In this document: positions 43,061-54,839 of the stretch, piece by piece
Numbering within the stretch: the first letter of the stretch is position 1
Layout of the letters: each line of letters opens with the position of its first letter
Assembly (NCBI GenBank): GCA_024036415.1
Contig: JAMWET010001896.1
Span: 607,501-671,500, forward strand
Reading direction: 5' to 3'
DNA length: 64,000 nucleotides
Source: Prochilodus magdalenae
Lineage: Eukaryota > Chordata > Actinopteri > Characiformes > Prochilodontidae
Translations under genes and position numbers: made by a program
The notes under the pieces: generated by a model
Database searches by the model: none
What the model saw: the letters and a program-made list of their open reading frames with translations, nothing else
Told to the model about the DNA's origin: nothing

Positions 43061-44790
43061 TGAACCCGGCTATGGCCTTATAAAATTCGGTCCCAGTCTT
43101 AATGGATGTAGACAACAAGATTTTGTCCTGATTGGACCAAACCAATTTCTTAATCTAACTGTCTCTACTGAAACCAGACCACCACCAACTAAAGACCAAA
43201 TGAAGCTGCCAATAAACCCTGTCTTCATTAGTAGAAGCTACCCAGCTTCCGATCATTGATATCATTGGCATTGATATTACCCAACCCAACTGCGGCCCAG
43301 CTTACTTAATTTTCCAATTATATATATATAAAAATATACTAACCTATATAATATACCATATAAACATTCACTCCTAACCAGACCAGTCCAAAAAAACTTT
43401 CCCAGTCTCAAAAACCTGTCCACCTCAATTGTTCCTAACAAAATCCCATCTGAACCTGATTGTAGCCCAACCAAATTCTGAATTCAGCCCCCACCTCAAT
43501 ATTCTGTACTCAACTGTAGCCCGACACACTGTACACAGTTCTCTGAACCCAACCGTAAATCGACCCAATCCGGTCCTTATCAAACTATTCTTACAAATTG
43601 ATCCGACTGTATCCCATCCAAATTCTGTCTCAGTCCAACTGTTTCTACAAAATAACCCAGCTATAGACTACAAGAATCTGTCCTGATCTAACAGTAGCCT
43701 TCATTAGTCCTCATTAGCCACCATGTAAAGTTACCATGCAATGCAGACAGCCATCTTTGGATCTTTCCTATTATTGGCACTGATGCAACCCAATCAAATT
43801 CTGTCCAACCTGACTGCAATCCAACAAATTTATTTATCAGATTTATACCATATAAATAATGGTATAAAAACAATATATAATGCCTTCTTCTTTAGCCACC
43901 ACGTTAAGTTACCCAGCAACAAAGACAGCCCTCTTCAGATCATTGATATCATTGGCAACGCAATACAGTTCTCTCCAAGCCAACTGCAAACCAAAACAAA
44001 TGTTTCTAATATGAATATACTACAAGCTACTACAAACAACCCAACTCCAACTTCTCAGAATTCTGTCCATTCCAGTGTTGGCAGCAAAATTCCCTCTGAA
44101 ACTGACTGCAACCCAACAAAATTCTATTTGAACCTGACTGTAACCTGACAAAATGTTCTCCCAGCCCAAGTACAGCCCTGCCAATACCTGTTGCAGCCCA
44201 ACTATGGCCCAACAAACTCTGATTGCAACCTTCTGATCTTGATTCCAACCTTACAAAATAGTTTGAACCAAAATTACAAAATTGGAACTTCTGACTATGA
44301 CAAAAATCTTACAACCAGAAGAAGGCCTGTCTTTATTAGTCTCCATTAGCAACCATGTTGTTACCCAGCAACAATGATAGCCATCTTCAGATCACTAATA
44401 TCATTGTCAATAATACAACCCAAAAAAATTAGGTTTGAATTCACTGCAGATCAATACATTTATTTTCTGGCTTGAATATACCCTAAAGCACAGAATCCCA
44501 GCTGCAACTTCGCAGAACCCGGTCTATCTGTGACGACGGACAAACGGGAGATCAGAGGTGAGAGGAGAACCAGCAGGCATGACACTATCGCATTCCAAGA
44601 AAATCCCAACATCTCAAAACTCTTACCCAACAAACTCTGTCAGGCCTGGACTGTACTCAACAACATTGTCTTGATCCAACTTGGTCATTTCTACTGAAAC
44701 CTGACTACAGCTGAATGAAGGCCAATTAAAACTCCCAAGTATAACCTGCTAAGTATCATTAGCAGTCCCCCCCATAACGGCAACCATCCC
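43061..44790. repeat. Decayed repeat field (CCAACTGTAGCCCAAC type)
   Basis: Short words such as CCCAACCAAATTCTG, GAACCTGATTGTAGCCC and CTGACTGCAACCCAAC recur dozens of times. A longer block (CATTAGCCACCATGTAAAG, AGCCATCTTCAGATCA, TTGATATCATTGGCA) recurs at about 43232, 43707, 43893 and 44336. The 135-codon frame at 43741-44148 is made of these words and is not a gene. Confidence 0.8.
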
Positions 44791-45640
44791 TATTCAGTGG
44801 GGAAAACAGAGAAACATGAAATAGATGAAAAGAAAACTGATACAACAACATGATGCTTATGTGTAATGATGAATGCTCTAAAACCGGATCTGGGAAAGTC
44901 TGGATAAACCTTACTCAGGCTAGCTGTAGGCCTTGTGTGCCTTGGTGGTCCTCCAGTATGGCGTAATAATAACCTTTTAAGCTAATAAGCATGAGGAGAA
45001 AGAATGAAACATCACGCAAGGATAAAACAGGCTGGAATCAATTAATGGTTGGGGAAATGAACCTAGAACTAAACAGAAGCTAAAGAACGAGCTGTGATTG
45101 ATGTCTGAACTCGACTGAACCTGGCATGAAGACTCAGGTTCTGTCAGGTGTTTGGACAGCTATTTCAAGCTCTGCCTTGCTGGAGTGGCGAAGCCAGAAT
45201 GGTTTTGAACTCCACTGACCTTCCTTTACCGTGTTCTTATGAAACATTTCTACCATTTGTGCATGAATTATTTAGCTACATGATGATACTACAAGATGAG
45301 CCTGTGTGTGTGTGTGTAACCAAGGCGATGCCCCAAAACCCTCCTCAGCATCCAAGACCTTTAAAAGTGTGAAAACATTTTACGAGGTCACATGTTGATC
45401 TAGCACGTCCCACGAGTGACACTTTCTGGCATTAGCGTGACGCTAAGCAGCTTCACCATACTTCCTTGTACCCTGGTCAAGATGAGCTGCGAATGTGTCC
45501 GGCCAAGACTCTGACTGTGTTTCAAATCTCAGTGTCCACACGCTCTCAGGGCACTTGACCAGCGCTCAATAGCACCTTGGCAATAGCACTCTGGGTAAAA
45601 GCTATGGAGACTGGAAATCAGGTTTGCCATGTGCATTCCC
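44791..45640. other. Unique stretch, no gene recognised
   Basis: Includes a (GT)n run near 45301. No exon or repeat family is recognised. Confidence 0.4.
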
Positions 45641-46112
45641 ATGAAGAACCGAGTGCTGATCATGTGTTTGATCCCAGAAGTGTCGGATTCCAGTGCTATT
45701 GGGAAAGACGATAAAGGTTACCAGGAATGATAAATAATAAAAAAGCGGTCGCAGTATGGCATTGGGCCAACATGTACGTCTCGGCATTGGAGCTGTGGAG
45801 GTTCCTAATGGTGTCCTGTGAAATACCAAACACAGTGTGCGGCGTAGGTGTTCAACAAACACGTTCACACGGTGCCTCCATCCTTGGATTCGTTGGTCGT
45901 CTCCATCAAGACCAAAGCGGGACTCGTCACTGAAGATGACCCGCTGCCATTCAGAGTGACTCCATGACAGTCTGCCATGACACCATTTCAGTGTGTGGTG
46001 ACACTGATGTGGTGTTAAGGACAGTCGTCGTAACGGTCTGCATGCATGAAGTCCGGCATTGTGTAGCCATCTGCCAATGATGCTGGCCCTAACTGGATGA
46101 CTCATGCTGCCC
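45641..46112 (-). mobile_element. Tc1-like family B relic with longest surviving frame
   Basis: Minus-strand frame of about 90 meaningful codons: SHPVRASIIGRWLHNAGLHA, RRLSLTPHQCHHTLKWC, GRLSWSHSEWQ, VIFSDESRFGLDGDDQRIQG, then WRHRVNVFVEHLRRT. This is the end of the DNA-binding linker plus the first catalytic Asp (SDE) of a Tc1-like DDE transposase. A deletion then joins it directly to the segment RTPLGTSTAP near the C terminus, so the other two catalytic residues are missing. The 3' end words (GGGAAAGACGATAAAGG) match the other B copies. Confidence 0.85.
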
Positions 46113-46479
46113 TCTCTGGTGCCTTCATGTTACTGCACATTTCCTGCTCCACCCACTCTCACACCTGCAGCTGATCTAGGACTTCTGTAACATGGGGGTT
46201 GAGGTAGGTTGCAAGCGCAAAGTGGTTTTATGTGGGTTTGTCCGGGAACCGTTATCGGGAGAGGCAGGGGTCAATACGCAGGAAGGCATCGTCAGAGACA
46301 TATCCATAAAGACTAAAGCCAGAAACCAAAACAAGGGTCAAAACCATGGAAACCAACACAAACGCTACAAGACACATGAAACAAGAACAGCAGGGAAACA
46401 CAACTCAGAACTCTAATGTGAAAACAGAGGCTTTGCAACCAGGCTGGGCAAACAATGGAGTATTTATGGCAGGACACGA
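46113..46479. other. Unique stretch, no gene recognised
   Basis: Nothing recognised. AAC/ACA-rich DNA around 46330-46400. Confidence 0.35.
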
Positions 46480-46665
46480 TTTGTTCTGTATTTCCGTAAA
46501 TGTCCATAAATTTGTTCCGTATTTCTGTAAATGTCTGTAAATTTGTTCTGTATTTCTGTAAATGTCTGTAAATTTGTTCTGTATTTCTGTAAATGTCTGT
46601 AAATTTGTTCCGTATTTCTGTAAATGTCTGTAAATTTGTTCCGTATTTCTGTAAATGTCAGATAT
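46480..46665. repeat. 31-bp minisatellite, six units
   Basis: TTTGTTCTGTATTTCTGTAA starts at 46480, 46511, 46542, 46573, 46604 and 46635. The repeat on the minus strand reads as (Y)RNTEQIYRHLQK-like frames, an artefact. Confidence 0.95.
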
Positions 46666-46935
46666 ACACGTCTGTCACACACACATGAATGATCACAATC
46701 TCTCTCAAGCCAGACCCCCCACCCCCCTCCAGTCTCAGTTCAAATACGGAACGCACTTTGTTCCGTATTTCAGCAAATGTCCGATAAACACGTGTGTCAC
46801 AATTGATTGATCACACTCTCCCCCAAACGATCGCGGAATCAGTTCAAATAAGGGACGCGATTTCTAACACATGTCACTCACACGTGACCACGCCCCCTCC
46901 TTTATTTTCATTTCTGAAAAGTTGGCAACCCTAGT
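46666..46935. repeat. Parent-like sequence of the 31-bp array
   Basis: TTTGTTCCGTATTTCAGCAA with GTCCGATAAACACGTGTGTC (46756-46800) resembles the last array unit and its flank (GTCAGATATACACGTCTGTC). TCAGTTCAAATACGGAACGC and TCAGTTCAAATAAGGGACGC form another pair. This suggests an interspersed element in which the 31-bp unit expanded. Confidence 0.6.
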
Positions 46936-47483
46936 CAAGTGACCCACAATATGGGGATGGTTATCTGGGCACACAGAAGATTGAGTTCTGTGGCCAAGCT
47001 GGCATCTATCAACTTTAACCTGCAGTGGGAGCGCAGTGCATGCAATCAAGAGCGGAAATCCAGCATCCCGGAATTCTGTCACTGCCAGGACTGTCACTGC
47101 CAGGTTAAGAGTGGTACAGCTCCCAGAAGTTTCCAGCCACTGACCACTGATTAAAGCACCAAAAGATTTACTGTGCATCAACAGATGGGCAGCGGCCTCT
47201 AACAAGCAAGATGGAGCTACCTGGTAGGGGTTTCTGATGGCTGACAGTGAATTCGTCATGGTGGAATGATTGCTGTCTGATCCACCCGCTGAGATTAGAC
47301 AAGGGCAGGCCCATCGGCGCTCCAGCCTGTGCGTGTGTATGTGCTGTCCCGTGGAGAGCAAAGCTTGGTGGTCCGCTCATCCCAAGGACACCCGTCACCA
47401 TACTTCACCTGAAGCAGACCTGTTAGTGCATGGTCATCTGTTTTCATCCTGAACACCTTACCGGCAAAGTTTGTCCTACACAC
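46936..47483. other. Unique stretch, no gene recognised
   Basis: Small duplication TGTCACTGCCAGGACTGTCA near 47085. The 165-codon minus frame at 46864-47361 has no domain and crosses repeat DNA. Confidence 0.4.
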
Positions 47484-48030
47484 AACATCAGAAAGTTAGC
47501 GGCAGTGAATAGAAGAAGGCAGGCACCAGTGACACGAAGGACCCGGAAGACCTACACGGACCACCGAGGAGAGAACCGCTAGATTATCCGACATGTGCGG
47601 AATGGCCCAACAGCCACGATTGTGGACATTCAGGAAGCAGTAAAGCACCACTGGCTGATGAATAAATGATGCCGGGCTATTCTCATGCAGACCCTTACCA
47701 CAACTGTCCTTAACACCACGCCAGCTTCACCATGGACGACAATGGTGTCAGGCCCGACTGTCATGGAGTGACTCAGAAAGGCAGTGGGTCATCTTCAGTG
47801 ACGAGTCCCGCTTTAGTCCTGGTGGAGACGACCAACGGTTCCGTGTGTGGAGACACCGTGGTCAGCACCAAGATGGATAGATTGTTGCCACACCTCCAGA
47901 AGGTCTGGTGTCATTCCACCTCCACCCCTACCGCACCATCTGCAGGAACTGTGTGAGGATATTCAAACTGCATGGGATGGATTATCACAGGACACCATTA
48001 GGAACCTCTACAGCTCCATACCGGGGACAT
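47484..48030 (+). mobile_element. Tc1-like family B relic, plus orientation
   Basis: Frames shift, but the order is intact: an Arg-rich linker (GAAGAAGGCAGGCACCAGTG), TTAACACCACGCCAGCTTCA, CGTCAGGCCC-like words, GTCATCTTCAGTGACGAGTC (VIFSDES) at about 47788, GACCAACGGTTCCGTGTGTG, then the C-terminal TACAGCTCCATACCGGGGAC. Stop codons and indels kill it. It is the longest continuous family B alignment in the window. Confidence 0.8.
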
Positions 48031-48920
48031 ATGGCATGTCTTCTGACTTTCTTCTGGGGGCTGCTATTGTTTTGATGATGAGGGTTTTCATTTTATAAGG
48101 ACCTCAGTGATAAAGCACTAGCCTGGCAATATGAAGAGGATGCGGGATTTTATGGCATTACAGCTTTATAGTCTGTATAGTTTTGCACTGAGGCTGTAAG
48201 GGTAATGTGGCTAACCGTTATGTTTACCAATACATCTCGTGAAAAAGGCAGGCTGATTATATCGAACAAAACTTAAACCACGTCATAGTGTGAGGTAATC
48301 TCGAAAGTCAACAGATATGGCGGGTCTAGCACTACCACCACTCCCTGAATACATGGCCATGCTGCTGTAACACAAGAACTAAGCATGAACATCTCCGAAA
48401 AAGACGTCATCTAGAAGGCAGCATGGTTAGCTCTGATATGTGTTTTCATCTTTCAGTGTTAAAAAGGGCATCACAGATATCGCTCCTGCCCTAAGCACTA
48501 GTACACTCCCATACATGCCAGCATTAACTTCCTGAGACCACAGCGTCCTTATATGAGGACATTACATTTCTGCTTGTCTGCACCATGATACTTTTTAAAC
48601 CGTTGACCCTTTGGCCTCCTACTTTTGCCAAAAAAAGATAACGGTTAGGTTTCATAGTTGTTAGTTCCTACTAATCACAAATAGCTAGGAGAAATTAAAA
48701 TCGCTCACCAAGCCAGTCCAGGTCTCGGGAGGCTAATCTGTATTGTCCTTTTGCTCTTTTATCTTCACATCAACATGACTTCCATTCATTTCATAGCTAA
48801 TCTGAAAATCTGGCAGGTCAGACCACAAAACGTTAAGGTTTATATTGCACGCAAACGGACTTCCTGGATGCGAATGCACGTGAAACTATGTGTGTGAGGA
48901 GTGAACTGTATTGGGGAACT
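48031..48920. other. Unique stretch, no gene recognised
   Basis: Mixed DNA with no family recognised. Confidence 0.4.
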
Positions 48921-49000
48921 TTCAGGGTTTAGGTGGGGATCAAACCCCTGACCTTCGTAGTGGTAACCCCACGTGTTACCACTGCACTAGGTAGCAGCAC
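48921..49000 (-). mobile_element. tRNA-like SINE head fragment
   Basis: The reverse complement has TGCTACCTAGTGCAGTGGT as a possible A-box region and GGTCAGGGGTTTGATCCCC as a B box with T-stem. The body and tail are not recognisable. It differs from the SINE at 13893-14095. Confidence 0.45.
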
Positions 49001-49042
49001 ACATGATGTCAGTCAGAATGAGGTTTTAGTGGGTGAGAGGGC

Positions 49043-49168
49043 TTTGTCTTGTCTTGTCTTGTCTTGTCTTGTCTTGTCTTGTCTTGTCTTGTCTTGTCTT
49101 GTCTTGTCTTGTCTTGTCTTGTCTTGTCTTGTCTTGTCTTGTCTTGTCTTGTCTTGTCTTGTCTTGTC
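49043..49168. repeat. (CTTGT)n microsatellite, about 25 units
   Basis: A nearly pure pentanucleotide array. Because five is not a multiple of three, all frames read the same Val-Leu-Ser-Cys-Leu cycle, giving spurious open frames on both strands. Confidence 0.98.
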
Positions 49169-49735
49169 CCATACCGGCTACCCCTCCACAAAAGGTGCAG
49201 CAACGGTGTTTGTGTGGTGAGGGCTTATATTGCTGACGACCCAGGTGCTGCTCGTTTGCCTGATCAGCGTGTGGCATTCTGGGGTTTGGAGTTCCGGGCT
49301 GTAGTTCCCCCGGAACGGCGCCGCTGCTGCTGCCCTCTGCTGGCTGCAGGCGGTACAGCCCGGACCCTTACACAATTTCAGATGAGCTTAAGCTCAGAGA
49401 AGTCGGCGGCATATTTGGACACGTGTTGACATGTGGCTTCCTCTGAGAATAGTGCAGTCTTACGACCACATACGAAGCTGTATACCGTTCTCACAGTCGC
49501 CGAGTGATCTCATCCAGCTGTACATAGCAGCGATATTGAACCTCAGAGGCCCAATGTCTCAGTGCCAGTTTTTAGCCTCCCTCAAAGTCTTTCATTGGTA
49601 CCAGTGTAGCCAATAGGAGAGTAGTTGGCATTTCAGGTAGGGCCCTCCAACATGGACAAAAGGCCTGGCCAAAAAACATTTGTCTTAGAATGGCGTCTGT
49701 TGCTACTAGGGCTGGGTAAACAGTGTTCAGGCACT
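49169..49735. other. Unique stretch, no gene recognised
   Basis: GC-richer at 49290-49370. No repeat or exon is recognised. Confidence 0.35.
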
Positions 49736-50122
49736 CTTGCATCAAAGAATTGGTCAGTTGGTCCAGATTTGGTGGATGCCGTCCCTGGCACAATTCCAAG
49801 GAGAATTCCCTGTAGACTGGGATTTTAGCCACTGCTGGTAGACCCGTACGACCGTACTCCTCCATACACCTGCAGATTCAGCTACTTCCTTCACACTGTG
49901 GTCTTTGGTCACGCCCACATGCTCAGTCCCTCCTTTGAGCCAATCATTAACATCTGCTCTGGAGCCATTTACCACACATGGAACGAGACATTCCCTGCAC
50001 TGTAGCACCTCTTCCCAATCTACTGATCCCGTCACTCACACCCCGCAGGTATTTATAGCCCCATCGTTCTAGTGCAGCGCCATCTGCAGGAGCCTGAAGT
50101 TACTACCACCTTAAAAAATGCA
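49736..50122 (-). mobile_element. Tc1-like HTH element relic with long frame
   Basis: The minus-strand frame (about 50035 to 49754) is open and contains RADVNDWLKGGTEHVGVTKD, then HSVKEVAESAGVWRSTVVRV and YQQWLKSQSTGN. The middle segment has the helix-turn-helix pattern of the N-terminal domain of Tc1-type transposases. No catalytic part follows. It is the best surviving frame of this family, about 93 codons. Confidence 0.75.
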
Positions 50123-51320
50123 TGGTGACTCATTTTCTTAGTCTGGGGAGCTTACTGTTCAAACCTTTGGAATCAAGGTGTGCAGTTGTGCATACCCTTC
50201 CATTACTTAGCTGCATCCGCCTCGTAGCTCCGGATTTCGAGTAAGTGGGGAAGCTGTAAATTAGATTTAGTCCGAACCATCGCTTTTAACTGAGGCAGTC
50301 ACACATTCTTTGAGTACATCGGTCACACAAGGTCAAGGCTGCTTGTCAGGCTCAAGCTGTATACAGCGAGTGTGCTAATGGACTCCTGTCTGGTGGCAGT
50401 CACTTTGGCCTAGTTTGAGGAATTTGAAGCAGCTCCATTGACTAATGTGAGTAAACAGTAGGTGCATGAGGACAGAGGCTGCGAGTCACATTCGGTGTGT
50501 GTGAGAAAGAGAGAGGTGTATGCATGTGTGGATGAGCGAGAGAAAGAGGTGACCTGAACTCCGACAGGATGGATCCGAGCCCCTGGGGAGTAAACAGGCA
50601 GCAAAAGTGGCCTGGGCCAGCCGGCTGAAATGGGCAGCGGAGTGAACCGTGTTCTTTCCTAACAGGGCCAAGGAGCACCGCCAAGGGACCTGAACATGTA
50701 ATTCCCTTCTACCCGGCCCCTCAGAAAGTGCACACACTGCTGCTTCACTCTCAGAGTGAAAGCCTGACTGACTGGACGGCTTTATATACAGTACCAGACA
50801 GAGGTTTGGAGTAGGAATGGTACCAGTTAGCTGGTTTGAAGTTTGAATATTTGTGCACTGAATTGAAATCTGGATCCACAATTAATTTTACATTCACTAT
50901 AAAAGTCAAAGTACAATAAATAAAAAACTTAAAACATCAAAGTGCATGATTTTTCATCTCTTTTTCTGCTGAAAAAAAAAAATTCAGAGTGCACACTGGT
51001 GTCATATCGTCACTGTCCAATGAAAAATTATTTTTACTTTTATGCAGCATTTAAACACACCAGCTTCTGTTTACACTGAGTGAGAATCTCATGATGAATG
51101 GACCAACAGAAATGCCTTTAACTGTTTGGAAAGACGTTTGGTTCCATTGACTTACATTAAAGTTAAACAAGGTTTTTGGCCTCTCCTGTAAAGTTACCAT
51201 TTTGGAGAAATCCGCTCCTCCGGACTCAACTTCCCAGAGGGCATCGCTCGATTATGTGACACCCACATGTCTCCAATCAGTTCTGCTCTAGGTCTCCTGA
51301 GTTCTAGCACCAGCTGACAC
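50123..51320. other. Unique stretch with a dispersed-repeat-like end
   Basis: 50130-50760 is repeat-free. From about 50935 words such as CCATTGACTTACATTAAAGT and TCCTGTAAAGTTACCATTTT resemble a common fish repeat (compare 920-940). No exon is called. Confidence 0.35.
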
Positions 51321-52160
51321 CAGTTATTACCAGTTGCCTTTAAGCCCCATTCACACACTGTTTGCGAATTTTTGCCGAACCCCTTTGAGCGTGTCTATCC
51401 TGTTTGCCTACTCTGGTTTCGACCTCGTTTGCTTACATACTTAGAAGGCCACTTAGACCATTGGTTATCTTTCTAGGATGGGAGAAAAGGCCCATGCTTG
51501 GTTTCAGCTGAGCTTATACAGTGGCTGGGCAAGTCCGGACATGCCCAGTGGGACCCTACTGGAACGATCCATTTGGAGGGGGGTTCATGTTGGTTATATG
51601 TTTCATTTTCTGTTTGTTATTTGATTTTCTCCACCCTGTGGGTTTAAGTTTAAAGTGCCAGTGTGCATTGTGGGTACGTTTTGAGGATTATCCGTTTGCT
51701 CTGTCAAATATTGCCAATGATAATTATTGTTCCCCCCTTCAGAGGAGAGATTGTGGTTGAGTGGGGTTTAATGGAAAAATGTTGTTTCCGCCAACTTAAT
51801 ATAGGTTGTAAATATTTTTTTTGTTTGGTAGATTGTTTTTTGTTTCTTTTCTTTTCTTTTTTTATGGTTTTGCCACCACTTTCTTCCATAATTTCCAACC
51901 CTATTGGAGCACTCTACCCACACCTGTATTCAAGGTGTGACACTCTTCCGACTTCCAATCTCTGCATTATCCCTTATTGGACTTCGGCCAATCGACTATA
52001 CACTCAGTCTCCTCCCTTAGCTTCGGTAGCCTCGCTGACTTCCTCTACTGGTTCTGACCTCTGGCTCGTTTCATGACTCTGGGTTTGCTCTCCTCCCTCA
52101 GGTTAGTTTGTGTATTGGTGCTTTGTAACCTGTTTGACTTTGAGCTCTGCACGCATCAGT
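51321..52160. repeat. Split relative of repeat Z
   Basis: TTGCGAATTTTTGCCGAACC at 51360 resembles CTGCGAAGTTTTGCCGACCC at 19021. GTAGCCTCGCTGACTTCCTC and CTGGTTCTGACCTCTGGCTC (52025-52070) resemble the Z body at 19210-19260. The 400-bp middle (51480-51880) is unmatched and may be an insertion or internal region. Confidence 0.5.
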
Positions 52161-52435
52161 CCAAGTGCTTTGTCCTTGACAACCTGTACAATTAGATTGG
52201 CATCTTGCTCATCTTCTATCCATATGTTGTACAATCTGGAGTATATATGTATCATTATTCGACCCCTGTATATGGAATGCAGCTCTTTTTATCTACCTCA
52301 GATTTAGCAAATTGCATATCTGGAAATGTGCGCACCTGTATATGTCAGAAGTTCTATTTCATAAATGTGTATTAGTGTTATTGATATTGCATATTTAGAG
52401 ACTGGTGTATACTAGAGACATACATTTATTTTTTG

Positions 52436-52665
52436 TGGCTCCACACACAGATTCATTGGTCGTGTCCACCAAGACAAAAGGGGGATTCGTCACTGAAGAT
52501 GACCCGCTGCTATTCGGAGTCACTCCATGACAGTCTGGCATGACACCACTGCAGGGTTTGGCGACGTTGACGTGGTGTTAAGGACAGTCGTCGCAGTAGT
52601 CTGTGTGCATGTAGTCCTGCGTTGTGTAGCTGTTTGCCAATGGTGCTGGCACCATCGCTGCTCGC
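52436..52665 (-). mobile_element. Tc1-like family B sliver
   Basis: TTCATTGGTCGTGTCCACCA, GGGGGATTCGTCACTGAAGA and GATGACCCGCTGCTATTCGG are the reverse of the VIFSDESRF region. TAAGGACAGTCGTCGCAG and TGTGCATGTAGTCCTGCG continue the linker. About 230 bp, both ends missing. Confidence 0.75.
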
Positions 52666-52769
52666 TGAACCTGATGTCAAACCCACCCATCAACAAAGTG
52701 TAATTTGATTTGATTTTTTAATCAGAATTTGGTTTGAGTTTTTGGTTCTCAAACATGGTCTTCATGAAA

Positions 52770-53225
52770 GAGCCACCACAAAATTTAACATCAGAAGTTT
52801 GCAAAAGAACATCTGCCAGAGCCCTGGTGCATTCTGGAAATTGATTGACAAAGATGAAACAGATATAATGCAGTCAGTAAGATGGGGACCACTTCACTGG
52901 TAGAGAGAAGAATGGATTCAATTACATACCAGCAAACACTAGAAGCAAACATCACACTGTCTGTAAAAAAGCTGAAGATGAAAAGAGGAAGGCTTCTAGA
53001 CCAGGATAATGATCCTAAACACACCTCAAACCCACAACGGGCTCCCGCAAGAACTGCAGCTGAGGGTTTAGCCCTTGCCCTCACGGTCTCCTGACCTAAG
53101 CATCTTTGAAAACAGATGTGGATAGACCTCAAAAGAACGGTGCATGCAAGACGGCCCAAGAAACTCACAGATCTAGAAGCCTCTGCAGGAAGAAAGGCTG
53201 AAAATCCCCCAAAACTAGAAACCAC
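52770..53225 (+). mobile_element. Tc1-like family C relic (C-terminal half)
   Basis: The plus-strand frame includes LLDQDNDPKHTSNPQRA, the second catalytic Asp region of Tc1 transposases (usual form QDNDPKHT). After a frameshift, TCACGGTCTCCTGACCTAAG and AAACAGATGTGGATAGACCT correspond to SPDL.. and NLW.DLK. AAGAAACTCACAGATCTAGA follows. The first catalytic Asp region is missing. The family is distinct from A, B and D. Confidence 0.75.
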
Positions 53226-53475
53226 TCAAGCTGGCTAGCTGTTTCCAATCCACTCAGATCCAGCCCACCACCAAGTCAGTGTCACTGCAGTGCTGAGAAT
53301 GATCCATCACCCGTATAATACCTGCTCTGTGGTGGTCCTGGGGGATGCTGACCATTGAAGAACTGGTTAACAAAGTACGTAGAGAACCGGTGGTCTACTT
53401 TCTGCATTTGTAGAACTACTCCTAGTGTTCCTATATGGTCAGTGGAACTGGTAAAATGGAGACTCAGTGTAGATA
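53226..53475. mobile_element. Dispersed teleost repeat, short copy
   Basis: CAGTGTCACTGCAGTGCTGA, TAATACCTGCTCTGTGGTGG and TGGTCAGTGGAACTGGTAAA are words of the repeat at 2219-2720 with about 250 bp retained. Confidence 0.6.
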
Positions 53476-54190
53476 TAAGGAGGTGGTTTGGAAGTTATGA
53501 CTGATCAGCTGATCCTACAAATGATTGAGCCTTCTCTGAAGGCCTACAAGCCCCTGAAGGTCCCCCAGTGGTGCTCAGTGATGCGCTACTGCTGCCACTC
53601 CGTTCGGATATCTAGATTCCAGCCTCTGAGGGTATTAACTTGGTACTGCTATGCCATCACACAGAAAAGTGAGTAAGTTAATGCTTTCAGTAACTGTAAG
53701 TAATGCCTTTCTCCATATGAGAGCAGCTGGAGAGCAGGCTGTTGAAATTGTAATGATCTTATTGATTTATGTGTCCCTTGGTGAAATTGATTTTTTTTTC
53801 CCTCTCCTTTAACAAGTAATGCATTCTGCTTTTAAAGCCATTTTATTACCTCCACTAAACTTCTCCACTGTTCCCCTGCTCCCGAGTGGAGTTGCACCGT
53901 GTAATATTTTCGCATTTCATTAGTTAGTCACATTTTGCTGCCTTGGTTATGATCCCACACCCACGTGTAAAGCCAAAGCCTGTAAAACTACACCGACATG
54001 CTAGCAGTCATGGGATATGTATGAGCTCCCATAATTCACGTCGCCTTGAAACGAGAACGCTGGCCAGTCGTCAACCAACTTTTACAGGTGTGGGTGTTCC
54101 CAAACCGTGCCCTGAGGTAACATGACGTCATAGTCAACTCACATACTGCACATGGGATGAGATCTTTCTTTATATGCGCCAGTATCAAAG
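53476..54190. other. Unique stretch, no gene recognised
   Basis: A 62-codon open frame (53488-53676) ends at a donor-like GTGAGTAAG but lacks an acceptor and any domain. The remainder is AT-rich or mixed. Confidence 0.35.
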
Positions 54191-54700
54191 GATAATATCA
54201 CCTTGCGTGTTTAAGGTGGTAGTAACTTTAGGCTCCTGCAGATGGTGCTGCACCAGGATGATGGGGCTATAAATACCTGTGGGGTATGAGTGATGGGATC
54301 TATAGATTGGGAAGAGGTGCTACCGTGAATGTCTCGTTCCATGTGTGGGAAAATGCTCCAGAGCAGATGTTCATGATTGGCTGAAAGGAGTGACTGAGCA
54401 TTTGGGTGTGGCCAAAGACCATAGTGTGAAGGAAGTAGCTGAATCTGCAGGTGTATGGAAGCGTAAGGTCATATGGCTCTACCAGCAGTGGCTAAAATCC
54501 CAGGCTACAGGGAATTCTCCTCGGAATTGTGTCAGGGAAGTCATCAACCAAATCTGGCCCAACTGTGTAATTCCTTGATTCAGGAGTGTCTGAACACTGA
54601 TGTAGCCTACATCCAGAAACTTGTCCAGTCCATGCCCAATCCAATCCCAGTTGTTATTGGTGCTAGTGGACTATTAGGTACCCTTCAGTCACAAGTGGAC
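54191..54700 (+). mobile_element. Tc1-like HTH element, most complete copy
   Basis: Begins with the outer end (CACCTTGCGTGTTTAAGGTG), then AATGTCTCGTTCCATGTGTG. A frame at 54345-54578 holds DVHDWLKGVTEHLGVAKDHS, VKEVAESAGVWKRKVIWLYQ and QWLKSQATGNSPRN, a helix-turn-helix of the Tc1 N-terminal type. The frame stops at 54578 where the distal part (CCAGAAACTTGTCCAGTCCA) begins. A family B relic in the opposite direction lies at 54840. Confidence 0.8.
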
Positions 54701-54839
54701 AATCAGAAAGTTCTGCCTAATATACACGAGTGGTCAAGGTAAGCTAACTGACCATTTAGATTAGCCATTTAGATGAGTGAATAATTGAGCATTGGAAACT
54801 GGATATTACTACTTAGCCTTAAACAAGATATTGAATCAT

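Noticed and set aside
46864..47361. 165-codon minus-strand frame
   Set aside because: Crosses a dispersed repeat and unique DNA, with no domain pattern.
51321..52160. Complete LTR retrotransposon
   Set aside because: Body words related to repeat Z are present, but there are no gag/pol residues, primer-binding site or paired LTRs that I can identify.
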